A stretch of 64,000 nucleotides of DNA from Ifrita kowaldi (Eukaryota; Chordata; Aves; Passeriformes; Cinclosomatidae): the NCBI GenBank assembly GCA_013398055.1, contig VZRS01014445.1:1-64000 (forward strand), given 5' to 3'. The notes beneath the pieces are model-generated. The model was given only the letters and a program-made list of their open reading frames with translations, was not told the origin of the DNA and made no database searches. Of this stretch, positions 25,501 through 38,091 are shown in pieces; the first letter of the stretch is position 1; each line of letters starts with the position of its first letter. A program made the translations under genes and the position numbers.

Positions 25501-27261
25501 TAAGTAGACTGCAATTGAATATTGCCAGATTCTATCAGCTGTAAAATGTTTAACATTCTCCAAGTACTTATGCACACCGAACTGAAGGCTGTGTTGTAAC
25601 ACATGGTCCCATCTCTGAAGACAATATTAAAGCAGCTGCACAGCTTTGGAGTTGCTACCTCCAAGAGCTCAATAATTTCTAACTGTGTAGCATTTTGTGC
25701 AGGTTTGTGAGAGGCAGGTCAGTTAGTGAGTCCAGCTGCTCATTGCATTCAGCTCAGCTGCTATGAGCATCGTGCTGCTGCACCCACTTCTGAGATGGTC
25801 CTGGGAGGGCTGTGTCTCCCTGCAGGCTCCGGAGAGGATGATGCTAGCTACATCTGCTGCCTAGGACATGCACTCACCCCATGCTGTCAGTCCTTTGGGG
25901 TTTTGCTTGCAATCTCTTTTTGGCTGATATTTCTCAAATTATAATTTCCATCCCTAAATCAAAGGCTGTCATCAGTTCAGAGTCTCTGTAGCTTCCTTTC
26001 CCCCACAGATATATCCTTTTCTCATCTAGAAACTCTTCCTCCCAGATCTTGCACACTTACCCTTCTAATCACTTCTTGCCTTTGTTGTCTGCACCCAGGG
26101 ACTGTGATGACCCCCAAATACATCCCTTTGCTGACATAAAACATGGCTGGAATTTTTCCCAAATACATGTAATGAATCCTTTACTGCTATTTTTGCCACA
26201 GCTTATGCTACCAGCTGATTATATTAAACATAGGCAACCATCAAGCAGGTAGAGTAGAGACAGCAGTCCTCCAGAGGCTGCCTTCTGAGCCTTCAGCTGA
26301 GTGCTAAACTCCAGGAGTAAATAATAATTAACTGAAAGTAATTTATATAATAAAATGGCTGCAAATGGTACCATTTCATATCTGCATAAGCATCCTGCAA
26401 CTGATCTGGCATTCTTCTCCTGGTACAGTGATGGATACATGGTCCCGAGATCAGAACATCTATGCTTTCTTCTAGTTTAAAGCTTCAGTTTTAAAGGAAA
26501 AGTTTTGAAAACTTTTAAAAAATTTCTTCTGCATTATTAAAAAATTAACACAAATAATTAAACTTAGCTGGAACCAAGCAAAGCTGACGTCATACATAAA
26601 ACTCTAAATGTAGTCATATAGGTTTTCTTCTCACACCAAACTTAGCTCAGGAATTTAGTTCTTAAACTTAATAGAAGGTCACATCTTTTCACAGGTTTTT
26701 CTGCTGAGATTTTGAAGTTTTAAATCTAAGATATTGTTCTAAGCAGAGACTAAGAAAAATAATAGGGAATAGGATGTAGTGAGGCAATTGCCCCCAGATT
26801 CAGGATTAAAGAGGCTTGATTACTCTTTCTCTCCTACATCCTCCCCATCATCAGGTGGAGAAAGGATAGTAAAAGATGTGTGCAAGGGAAGAAGAGAAGG
26901 AAGGGGATAGTTTCTTTGCTCCTCCAGCCAAATCAGTGCTTGCTAGTACAGCTCCTTGGGGATTACAACTGGATCAACTTCTCTGTTGCTTATTATAGAG
27001 TCAGCTTTTGCCAAACTGCTGTGCTGTTTTCCCATTTTGCTGCTCTCCATAAAATCCTCACATTTTCCTTTCTCTGAGAACTGCTTTTGGAAAATCATGA
27101 CTCAGCCAAAATGCTTTAGAAAATTAAAAATTAAGGACCTTGGAGTATTTTGACTAAGCCAAATGGGTCATTATGGAGTACCCTTTAAATAGAAGTCCTG
27201 CCCCAGCATAGCAGACCGCCTCCCTTCCCGCCTTATTTTAGTGTGCTTCACAGACTTGAAA
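22531..27261. other. Unique non-coding stretch
   Basis: No recognised interspersed repeat. It contains the perfect hairpin at 24819-24843. Frames such as 23626-23889 and 25079-25393 show no family features. Confidence 0.5.
24807..24843. repeat. Perfect 11-bp hairpin beside a 5-bp hairpin
   Basis: TTGTCCATACT (24819-24829) and AGTATGGACAA (24833-24843) are exact reverse complements around a 3-base loop GGA. Immediately upstream AACGG (24807-24811) pairs with CCGTT (24816-24820). The two stems share TT at 24819-24820, so they are mutually exclusive. The stem is too short for a typical miRNA precursor. Confidence 0.85.
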
Positions 27262-27515
27262 AATTACACAGGTTATTAATAAAGACATTAAACATTGCTG
27301 GCCACAGTATTTGTCCCTAAGGGATGTCACTTGTTACAGGGCACCTGCTGAATTTTGGGACACTAATGAACTCTTTGAGCCTGATGGTTCAGCCAATTTT
27401 CCATCCACCTTATTGTCCACTTATCGAGACAAGAATTCCTCACATGGGTTATAGGGACCCTATGGAAGACCACTGCTTTCCTAAAGTCAAGGTATACAAT
27501 ATCTAGGCAACTTTT
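27262..27515 (-). mobile_element. CR1 LINE ORF2 fragment, minus orientation, old
   Basis: The plus strand reads as decayed reverse complement of the CR1 reverse-transcriptase region: ACATTAAACATTGCTGGCC, TAAGGGATGTCACTTGTTAC, GAGCCTGATGGTTCAGCC, AATTTTCCATCCACCTTATT and CTAAAGTCAAGGTATACAAT. The last block is the inverted form of the 'DFSKAFD' motif region. It is strongly diverged with no open frame, so it is an ancient insertion. Confidence 0.7.
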
Positions 27516-30500
27516 TATACTGCTCCTGTGTAGTCTGCCCCTCTTTCCACCTTCTATGTACTTCCATTTTGCATAAGAGTAAGCAAGGTGTTCCGTATTT
27601 TAAACCATATAGCTTCTTGTTGAGAAAGGATGAGTTAACCCCATACCAAAGAGATTAAATTAGTCTCATAAGGCACGGCAGAAGCACTCATACATTTCCC
27701 ATGAGGTTAAAGGTACTACAGTTCCATTGACAGGACTGAAAAGAAGCCAGTGCCTCTTGAACTACTGGAAGCGTAAATGATTGGTGAGACTTGAATTTCA
27801 ACACTTGGCATGGATGGTTTTTTGCAGAAAGACTGTGTACTGATTTTGTGTATCATATGAGTTTATGCATTATATGTAGGTCTGGATGTCAAGCTACTTT
27901 TAGGGAGTTTGACTTTCTTTTAAAATATCCTTTCAGCTTTCTCTGCTTTGCTTCAGGCTACTCTAATTGGCCTCACTTGGTTGGTGCATGATAGATCTGC
28001 TATCCAGACCTCCAACCAGCTTATGGAGACCCAGAGCAAGAAGGGGTAGAGACAGTGCCCCAGAAGTCCCATGGTGTGGGCGCACGAGGCAACAGGTGGA
28101 AAAGCAAGTGCCCTGCTCAAAACCCAAGACATAGCATGTTTTGCTCTGGGGTTCAAGACTACTGCTGCAACACTGAACGTGGACTTTTATCTTATACATA
28201 CTCCTAACAAAGAGAAAACCTCAAGAATTTGAGCCACTGCTATAGCAGCAGAATGCAGGTATTTGGAGAGAATTGATATACAAATGGAAGGGATGGTGAA
28301 AGGCTTAAAAAACAGCCTGAAAATGGACTGTGAGAGATGGAAGCCAAGATCTATCTGTTTATTAAGAATATTCATGTAAGATCTGCAATTATTCCTCTAG
28401 AAGAGTTCAGCGGACCACAGAATACGAAAACAAGAGCACTTTGTTGGCAGCTTCAGATGTGACAAAATGTAGGAGAGAGCTTTCTATTAGAAGCTGATGA
28501 ACTTGAACTGTGAAGCACTCATGAGAACGAAAGGTGGAAAAGAACAACTCACTTCTTTGAGCTTTTATGTAATATCATTCCTTGTTGACAGCCATGAGTG
28601 GTCTGAAACTGCAACTACATGTCAAGGTAAGCCACAAGAATGTGAAGTTTTCCTACTGTCTTTTACAAGCAGACAATGTATGGAGGTAGGGCTTCCTTAC
28701 AGATATGTCACCCATTTTTACAGAATCAGATCACAAGATTGTGGGGGACCTGTGAGTTTACAGAGGTTAATGAGATTAAATCAGTGTTGCTGTTCAGATC
28801 CTCTTTTGATTTCCTTTTGATTTTCCCAGTAAAAAAGCTCTCTGGTTCTGTAAAGGCCAGCCTCTCTTTGAGAGATATAAAACTCTAAACAGGGTCAAGT
28901 GCAGAGAAGTGCAATGTACATATTTTGTTATGCCCTGAAGTACAGATGGGATTGATTTCTGTTTCACCTCAAATATTTTAGCAGTACTAATATAAAACAC
29001 AAAATCATTCAATCATATCCAGAGCGACTTAAGAAAGATCATGACTTGCAGGAAGGAGTTAATCCACTGTAATAATAACTGTAGGATCAGAATTACACAC
29101 ATCAATTTAAGACTTCACATTTACCATTATCAAGAAGGAAAATTTCATATTAAAATACCCGTTCTTTTAATTACAAAGGATCCAGTGGTCCTTACATGTT
29201 CTTCTGACTGACTGTTAAATTTTACCAGCTAATATGATTCCTTCACACGTATAATGGGATAGCCCTGAAATAGAGTATTGCCAGTATTTTGTAACAAGTT
29301 TCCAAGAACTCAGGACTCAGGCTTGTCATGTCTGTCTTGTTGGAAGGTTTCTTAACCTGCCTGTAGCTTTGTTTTACTTGTTTTAGCTCTGACAACAAAT
29401 TTTCTCATAGAGCAGGTGTTTGTAGCTAATTTGGTTTACTTTTGTTTTTCTTTCTCTGTTACAGCCATTGTTATATATAGGTAGCAGTAACAAGCAGTTA
29501 CTCTATGCAGAATGAGATATTTATGATTCTGCAGTGGAATTCCCTTGCTCAGTTTACATCCTTTCCAGGTGATTATTTCATAATGCATGGATCCTTGGGA
29601 TTCTTGGTTAACAGCAACATCTGCTATAGAGGCGTTTTAAAAGCCTTGTTTTTCTGAAAATAAAATCTCTATCTCAAGCATGTAGAGGGAGAAGGAATTT
29701 TTTTATTGTTGAAAATGCATATTTTAATTATAATCATATATTCTGACTATAATCCTGAAGCAAAGGACCCAATTCAGAATCCTGAACACTTGTACAGAGG
29801 CTCTACTAAATTCCTTAGAGAACATTTACATGAGAGCATGGTTTTCCATTAAATTAATATTGATCATGTTCACAGTCTGGAATTAAGTGGATAATTCTTT
29901 CCCATGCTTGTACAACTCCCATCTATACAGAGCAATTTGATAACTGTATTTAAAGAATGAAAGCAATTAATACATATAATCAGTATGAGATCAAATCAAG
30001 GTTCAGCTATGGGCAGTTCATTCCATTTCCCAATGTGTAGTGTTTCGAAGGAGGAGGGTGTGTGGAAGTGCATTCTGCTCTGAGCTCTTGTCTTAACAGC
30101 ATCATCAGCGAAATACCAACGGCCGTCTTGTAAACACTGCACTTCTAAAGGTTCAGTTCATATGGTTGATACAAGAACTCTCTCTTAAGCTTCATTCATG
30201 CTCTGAGGCATTTCCCAGGACCACATTTAAGCAGATGACTTCTACTGGACCCAAGGTGAAACAAAGTGTACGTACAGGTACATGCTTTTATGAGAAGAAC
30301 CCTTGATAAGAACTGATTGATAAATTAAGATTTGCTAGTTTGGTTTTTTTTGACCCAGCCTCACACCCCTCAAGTATCACTGATTTCACCGTTTCTACAA
30401 GATAAGTGGAAAAATCATTTGCTTTCATTGGTTTCATGCTATGATTTCATTGACTATGTATGAGAAAGGGAAATGCCTATGTACATATGTACATAAAGAA

Positions 30501-30576
30501 AATCAGGAACATTAAAAATGGTTTAATGGGCAGTAAATAAAGAATTGAAATTATGAAAACACACTTAAGATGTTAC
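27516..30576. other. Unique non-coding stretch
   Basis: No recognised repeat. A possible 35-bp microexon at 28592-28626 (AG before, GTAAGC after) was noted but is too short to support. The 107-codon frame 28497-28820 spans it. An 18-bp palindrome lies at 30478-30495. Confidence 0.5.
30478..30495. repeat. 18-bp perfect palindrome
   Basis: TATGTACATATGTACATA equals its own reverse complement. It is built of two TATGTACATA-like halves around a central CATATG. It could be a cruciform or dimeric protein site; no function is evident. Confidence 0.9.
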
Positions 30577-30671
30577 TGCTATGGTTTTGCAGAAACAATA
30601 ATGATAGTAATGGTTGGGCCTGATTGTCTTAGAGGTCTTTTCCAACCTAAATGATTTCTATGGTTCTATGA
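30577..30671 (+). mobile_element. CR1 LINE 3' tail
   Basis: Plus-strand CR1 3' end: GGTTGGGCCTGATTGTCTT, AGAGGTCTTTTCCAACCTAA, then ATGATTTCTATGGTTCTATG, the decayed terminal short repeats. It is severely 5'-truncated, and is the same tail type as the element at 50003-51060. Confidence 0.9.
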
Positions 30672-30912
30672 AAGGCTGTCCCACAACTAACAAAAGCAAC
30701 ACACGGAGTGCTGGAAAAGAACTGCATTTTTATGCTAGAGCCATCAGCAGGCCCTGTAATGCCAGTAAGAGTGAGCTGGGAAACCATGGCATAGAAGAAA
30801 ACTATGCACTTCTCACCCTGTATTACCATACACAAAATTTAGCTTAAAAAATTCATGCTGACAGCACCGCCACTGTAAGCACAGACAGAAGTACGTTTTT
30901 CCTGCAGGACTT

Positions 30913-30928
30913 AAAAAAAAAAAAAAAA
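30913..30928 (+). repeat. A16 homopolymer
   Basis: Uninterrupted run of 16 A. No retrocopy could be recognised upstream of it. Confidence 0.9.
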
Positions 30929-33900
30929 TATCTCTGGCTACAAAACTGGGCACAGAAACCTGCAGATTTACTTCTGTGTGTCAGGATATGTTGTGTTGCC
31001 ATCAGTTACTGTCATAAGGTAATGGGTCTAGTTACAAGTAAGATTAAATACTGACCACGACATGTAGCACATGCAATCTATAATGAGGCTTTCTTATGTC
31101 GTTTGGGTTTTGGGAAAAGCCTGTTAAATCTTGTGTGTGTATTTCCATCCATGCATCATAGACCATAAATCACACAGCACCATAACTGGAAAAATTTAAC
31201 TCACCAGGAATTTTTATGTGTAGTGAACAGACAGGTTCTTTTGTTCTTATGTATCACCAAAGTAGAATATAGAGTGAGTACTTTTTAATGTATGGAGTGA
31301 ATACATGGAGTTTTATACTACTATAGGGTGCTTGAAATTATGTTTTTCTAAAGTGATGGGATCAAAACAACTCAAAAATTGGGGAGAGGAATGGGATTAT
31401 GATTTAGAAAAGGAATGGACATTCAAACCCCCAAATCTTCCCCTTTTCAAAGGAAGATACTTGCAATTTATAAAGAATTTGAAGCTAAAATTCAGTTATG
31501 CTCATTTTGAGAAGAATAAACATAGTGGGCAGAGACAATGTTATCTCAAAATGGATTTCCAAATACATTAGGACATACAGTCTTCATTTTTGTCATGAAG
31601 ATTCACAGTAACGTTAGCTGTGCTTCTGCAGACCCTCCCTTTATTGGGACTGTTAAATTTTATGTTTAGTTTATCATAAGACAAAACTGACATGGTCAGA
31701 AATCAATCAAATTAATGAAATTACATAAAGCATTGCCTGCTAGGTCACAAGCAAAATCAGCCTACGGGCTTGGGAAATACAGTGTGCTACATCAAGATTT
31801 CCATTTTATTTCTCTGCAAGAGAAATTGTTTTTTGGCTAAGTGCTGTTTCTTTTCATGTTTACGTGGATCAGTACAAAGAAGTTTAGTCACATCTCTGAG
31901 GCAGTGGAATCAGTGCATAACACAGCACAGGCCATGGAAACAGTGGGTTAAATGCCATCTTTTGGAGGTTCAGATTTAAGTCTGGCAGAGAGTAGTGCCT
32001 AAAGGAGCAGTCACAGCCGCTGTGTCCTGCAGATTCTGCTCTGTGTTCCCGCGTGCCAGGACTGGCATCCATGCAGCTACACTTCTTCAGGAATCACAGT
32101 CTTCTTCTGCAATCTTCTTCAGGGGCCACATTCATCCTGAACATCTTCTTCCTGCTTAGCTTTCATCTTACACCGTTTTAATCAGCTCACTCTGAAGCCA
32201 CATGAACATTAGCTCCAGCATAAAGGCAGGAGTAGACATGACCTTTTCAGCAGCAGCACAAACATATGGCAGATTAAACTGACTGAGGAATTTAAGTCAA
32301 TTCTTCTGACATTTTCCAATTATTTGTAAGGGCTTAATAAATATATAATTCTCAATCCAAAAAGACTGTAACTGGGTCTGTCCTAGGGTAGTAAGGATAA
32401 CTCTGCCAAATAAAATTCCAAGTTGTATGTGTCTTGAAAATCAAGATTCATATTGATTTCAAAAAGAAACTTACATTGGATTTCATAAAAAAACCCCATC
32501 CTAGTTATTGAGTCTGTTACCAGAAGATTTATAAAGTAGGCTTTTTCTGCATATTTAGCACATGGGAAAAATACAGGGCATACATGACCCTGGTACTGCC
32601 CATGTTGCTGGCTTTCTTTTTCCACATCCTTCTGACTGCTTATATTGTACATATTACAGGGTATTTGTAAAGGAACAAAAACCAAACACTATCAATGTTA
32701 TATTAGGACAATAAATGAGAACCTGCCCGACCAAGATAAACCTTGGCAATTAAATCCAAGTCAGCCTGGTAAATCCTACTAAACTGAAAGAGAAAATACT
32801 AAGGAGATGCAGTCAATGGAAAGAAAGAATCATATCAAGCATGTCTCATTTAATTCTACTCATTCTTTTGTATGGCACCAACAGAGCTCAATAATAAATA
32901 GTCAGCCATCAGACTATAAACTCTTCCACAGCTTGCTGAGTGCTACTTCTTTAGAACAGATGCAGTTTATGCCCTTATTTTCAGTTTGTAGAAAGTCCCA
33001 CAGTGGCCTGTGGGAAGTGTAATACAGCCCCTCCACAGGCAGGGTCATGAGCTAATGTGGAATTTCCTTTAACTGAAGGTGAATTACACACATAGTAAAA
33101 TAAAGAGCAAACATCCAACAGCCCTGAGAAGAACAGCATTACATGCACAGGTCAGCAGTCCCTGCTACCTCCAGGTAGCAGAGGCAAAGCAAGGCTTGGG
33201 GAAAAGGTCTTTCTGAAACTCACCCCAAACACACAGGAATACCAAAGGCCTCAAAGCACCTGAGTGAAAAATTAATCCTATTCCAAAACATTCAAGCAAC
33301 TACATCAAGACAAAAGTAGTTAACAGCATTTAAGGAGGCAAGAAACAAGAAAAAACAACCAACAGCAGAAGTCCAAACATTTAGTGGTTTTGGAGAAAAA
33401 AATTGCAGTCTCCACCACTAAATTGCAGTACTGCATAACAGCTCCCTGGGGCGGCAGGTAGTTGGCCCTTCCAGGCTTAAAGACCCAGCAAACATAACTA
33501 AAAGGAGAGGTGGAAAAGAAAGAGCCACTGGTAATCCATCAAAGGAAAGTAAGTCCTTTTTTATAAGCACTGTTATATCTGCTTGTGGAGACAGTTTGGT
33601 GTACTATTACCATGAAAAACTACCAAACCTGTTTGCTTTAACTTGGGTTGTGCTTGTCCACTGTCTTAGAGGAGACATAGTTTGAGTTGCATCAAGTTCA
33701 TCAAAGCAGCCTTGAAAATCTATTTCAGATGTCTTCATATAATTTAAAATAATATTGCACACATACTTACATAGTTTGGACCAGATTTCTGTGCTGCACC
33801 CCTTCAATTCATGTAAATATACAGATATTAACTTTAAATTTGGTTAACTGGGGTTTTACGGAAAACAGAGATGAGTGTTTATTACCCACCTGAGAGTCCA

Positions 33901-36900
33901 TTCAGGTTTTACAAAAGGATTTTACAAATGATCCAAAGTCCTAGAATTCCATCGCGGAAGTGCTGACATCACCTGTGATATCCTGAGAAAAAGGTGATCT
34001 ATCTCTGTCCACTTTACAGGTTTACGTCTATTGGCCTTTCTTGCTAGAATGCTCAAGGGAAGTATGTGACCAGGACTTTGCTTTTAGGTGCACTTATGAA
34101 AAAGCATATTTGTAACAAAGTACATTAAATAAATGTTGTTGTTGTTTGTTCTCCTGCAGGCAGTTATAGTTACTATTCTCAGTAATCTAATTCAATTGAG
34201 CTCAATCAGTGCATTCACATTCTTAAAGGCTGTATCTTTGTGGAATTCGGTCTTATATAATAAGAAAACCTCTCTTAAAATAAATTATCAAAATAAAGTA
34301 GGCAGACAGGTTTAAAACTTGGTATTCATGGAATATACTAAAGAAGTCCTTAACTCTCCACTTCCATCCTGTAATGGTTTTGCAGGGGGATCTAATGGAA
34401 TTCAAGGCATTATTTCAGAACACCGCTCTAAAAAACCAATAAAAGGGTTCCTCTTCAAGTCTGGTTCTCAGTGTTATATGAAAAGACAACGTAAACAACT
34501 GGTGGCAGGAGTGTATATGAGCTACAATGGTGTGAGTATTAGCATATACCCAAGCCACCCATTTCTTTCCTTTAGAGCACTATATATCCCAATAATTTTC
34601 AGATAATCTAAACCTTTATTAAAAATGTTCAGCAGTTTTGTTTTGCTTTTCTAAACAGGTAAACGCATAAGTGATTAAACATTTACATTTTAAAGAGTTA
34701 GCTCTACTAGGGGCACGTTCTATTTGAGCAGTTGCATTCACCTAATGAGTCTGTTCTATGGTTTTTTCCCTTGTTAGAAAAACCATTATGTACTTAAATA
34801 GTTTGTAGCTACGGCAAGTTACAAGGCCTATCAGGTTTTAAGAACTCTACAGAGGTTGGAAATGCTGCATCCTTTACGTTACTTAGTCAACACAACAATT
34901 TTTTCCCCCTTATTTTTCCATGGCTAAGAACAGCGATGCTTTTTATTTAGATGAGCTGACCATATTATTATCTTTTCCATAGCTTTGGAAAGCATTCTTT
35001 TCTATTTGCATGTCACATTGTGTGTCTATCTCATTATTTCAGTGGCACACAAATGACCAAACATTGTAAATGTTGCACTCTGTAAAACAGCACAATGACT
35101 GCGACCACTTTGAAAATCTTTCTTGGTTGCCACAGTGCAGGATTCATTTTGATCTCACTAGGGAGAAACATATTTTAAAATGGACTATTAGAAATTTTGT
35201 AAAAAAGGAAAAGCACCTATTTAGTGAAGCAAATGAAAACACTCCTACCGATTTAATTAAAATTGAAGTGGACCCTCTTTACTCTATCACTTGGTAGTAG
35301 ACCCTGTTGTTTGCATTGAATACTACTGCAAACCACAAGTACTTTTATTGGGATCTCTATAGGACTATTTATGTTGTGCAATAATCTATTCCACATGAAT
35401 AAAGGCATCAGAACTACCTTGATCATTTGATCAAAGGCTGAGTATACTTAGGGACATTCACAGAAGTTCTGGAACAAAGAATTTTTCATATTATTTTGAA
35501 CCCAGTGACTGAAATTTAGGACTTCTTAGAACTTTGCAAACACTAATTACCAAAATGCCTTTTCATCCTCCCTCAAAAAAACTTTTTACTTCTATAAAGT
35601 GATTAAAAGTATGCCATTCTTAATAACTTAGACAGAAAACAAACAGAACTATTGGGAGTTTGGTACTCCTCTTGTAATCTGTGCAAGTTACAGGAAATAA
35701 GTACCTATAGGCTGTTTGCATCAGCCGGAAATATAGAGTCATGCCACTGTAGCAGAGCTGTCTAGGGTAATCCACTGTCCTCCTGGTCATTCTCCTTCTG
35801 TCACCAGAGGCCTCATGGACTGCTCAATGAAGATCTTACAACAATGGTGTTCACCCTACAGCGCTGAAACCAGCAGCTGTGCATCTTAGTGGTTGTTGTA
35901 TGTGCTACACTTTAAAGGAAGAACCTTTCCTAGTTAAACTGGTCATTACACTGGGGACCAGTAGTTGATTCAACGTTTTACTTTAAATTTCTGAGAGCTG
36001 TGGAGTGAAATCTCTTATTTCTAGCTATGCCACATCATCCCTACCTCCCAGGTACCAACCGATAACTCAGTGGATTTTGCTTGTCCCCCTTAAATACTGT
36101 GATACAGTGGGGCAGGAAGCCTATGTTTAACTGATAAAAGTCTACTTGTCATCTACCCTTTTCTCCAGATACAAATAAAAGTTTTCAGGCTTTTTTAAAA
36201 TCAGACTCAAACAGCACAACGAAAATCTGAGACAGATATAAAAATTTGAGGCTTCTTTGTAAAAAATTAGGATGTGACCAAACCCCATGGAACAGTTCTG
36301 GAGCAGAGGATAATAATAAACAATGTGTTGTATTATCTTTGCTGATGATAATAAACAAGGTAATAAACAATATCTAGAGAATACAACAAGCGGAAGAATA
36401 TGTGTGTGCACGCACTTGTGAATGTTTGTGTATGTCTATGTATACATTTTATATCTACATATCTCCTGATGTGTCATTAAAGATACCTTGAGTGTTTGAC
36501 TTCCTTATTTCATTCTTTTTTTCTTGATGGTTCTTATGTCTAAACCCCTGTATTCACTGTTTTATTTTCTGGCTGAAACCAATTGTTCTGATTTTTTTAA
36601 TAGGCAGTATTTTTAACACAAATTCTTTGATCAGTTTCACTTTCCATGGGCAGGTTTCTAAAACAGTTGTTCCTGGAAATCAACCAGAGCTATGACTAAT
36701 ATATGAGAAATGCCCCAGGATACTTTCTTATTTTTCTGCACTGCAAACAAAGTGTTTGATGGGTTTTTTTTTAAATATTCATGTATCTGGGATCAGAATA
36801 GAATGTGGGAATAAGAGGAAAGGCACCAACTAATTTTGGGTTAGAAAATTTTAATTTATTAGAAACTTAATTTAAAAGAAACCTAAACCTAAAAGGGAAA

Positions 36901-37155
36901 GGAATTTGTGAAGTTTGGGGGTTGAATATTCTGAAGAAAAAAAAAAAAGTTATCCCTTCACTTTATTATTTGGTTAACCATTCTGTGTCATTTACTGAGA
37001 AAAAGTGCTGCTAGGCGGCCATGAGATATTTCTCACACTATGTAAAATTTACAATTACAATTTTTAAAATAACTATTTACAGACAGAAACCAAGCAAAAT
37101 AGTAAAATATTGAATTTTTTTTTTTCTGGAAAGGTCCGGCTATGTTTGTTCTTTC
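30929..37155. other. Unique non-coding stretch
   Basis: No recognised interspersed repeat or gene over about 6 kb. Frames at 31305-31571, 34319-34606 and 35070-35297 have protein-like composition but no in-frame splice acceptor; for 35070-35297 a stop lies directly upstream. An 8-bp perfect hairpin (TCCCACAG and CTGTGGGA, loop TGGC) is at 32996-33015. CpG is sparse throughout. Confidence 0.5.
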
Positions 37156-37247
37156 CCAAGTGTAGTGGGTTGACCCTGGCTGAACAGAAGCCATCCCTGT
37201 AGCCCCCCTGCAACAAAAGTTTGGCCATGCAAACCCGATACACCAAG
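37156..37247 (-). mobile_element. 82-bp internally deleted solo LTR with 5-bp target duplication
   Basis: CCAAG at 37156-37160 and again at 37243-37247 flank an 82-bp element (37161-37242). It starts TGTAGTGGGTTGACCCTGGC and ends CATGCAAACCCGATACA. The first 22 bp and the last 60 bp match the two ends of the LTR at 52577-53962, with about 1 kb or more of the middle missing. The element therefore keeps TG and CA termini and a perfect target duplication while lacking its whole core. Strand is inferred: in this family the sense copy is the reverse complement. It has no coding capacity. Confidence 0.88.
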
Positions 37248-37796
37248 AATGACTACAAGAGATCAGAGGCAGCATTTTCACAATCCAGAGATAAATCTCT
37301 GGTACTAAAGATTAGCTTTTATTTTAGGGGAAGGTTCAGAAATCCTTCAGTCATCAGTTGCAGAGAAACTTGCTTTCAGGTTACAATATTTCTACCTTTG
37401 AAGGTATTTCTCAAAAATATCATCAAAATTAAAAGAATAAAATTCCAAATCTGATTCTGAAAGACATATTCTTGTATCAATTTAAATGTCCGTTTAAAAA
37501 GAGAATAACATCAGCAATAACTTTGCTTAGTATTCTACTAAGCTTCTGATCTCAGTTATCTTTTGAGAATGAGTTGAACAAGCAATGATATTTTCAAATA
37601 CGTGCTGCAGCTCTAAGAAAATTCATACCTTTTTATGGTTACTGGAACTTGAAGACAAATTCTTAGGAAATCCACAGCTTCTGGTAAGGTCTTTGATATC
37701 AAAGACAGAAAGAAACAGAGACTCAGTAAGTAGGAATTTTTACATAAATTTCTTTTCATCTTACCTGCCCATGCATGCCACTCTTATTCACATGGG

Positions 37797-37910
37797 ATTG
37801 CAGGATGAAGGTAAATACGTGTATGTATCTATATGTCTGTAGCTATATCTTTATCTATCTACCCATATCTGTATCTCTTTATACATCTATACACACCCAT
37901 CTTTTTTACA
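37797..37910 (+). repeat. Degenerate (TATC)n / TATCTA microsatellite
   Basis: Repeated TATCTAT, TATATC, TTATCTATC and CATCTATAC units with many interruptions. It abuts the CR1 tail that starts at 37916. Confidence 0.75.
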
Positions 37911-37915
37911 TTCAG

Positions 37916-38091
37916 GGTTGTCAAACACTGTAACGGATTACCTGAAAAGACTGTGGAGTCTCTGTGGAGAGGTTTATAGTGTAACTGGACATGGTCCTGG
38001 AAAACCTGCTCTAGCTGACCCTGCTTGAGTAGGTGACTTGACTGATTTCCAAAGATCCCTTCAATTTAAACTCTTCTTTGATTGTCTGTGA
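37916..38091 (+). mobile_element. CR1 LINE 3' end, old
   Basis: Matches the plus-strand CR1 3' region: CTGTGGAGTCTCTGTGGAGA, ACATGGTCCTGG, AACCTGCTCTAGCTGACC, CTGCTTGAGTAGGTGACTTG, then AAAGATCCCTTCAA and a decayed ATTGTCTGTGA tail. It is truncated and non-coding, and belongs to a different tail subtype from the copies at 30.6 and 41.0 kb. Confidence 0.85.

Noticed and set aside
28592..28626. Possible 35-bp microexon (TTGACAG before, GTAAGC after)
   Set aside because: Too short to judge, not a multiple of three, and no partner exon found.
35070..35297. 75-codon frame of protein-like composition
   Set aside because: An in-frame stop lies directly before the ATG, so the good acceptor at about 35041 cannot feed this frame; AT-rich codons.
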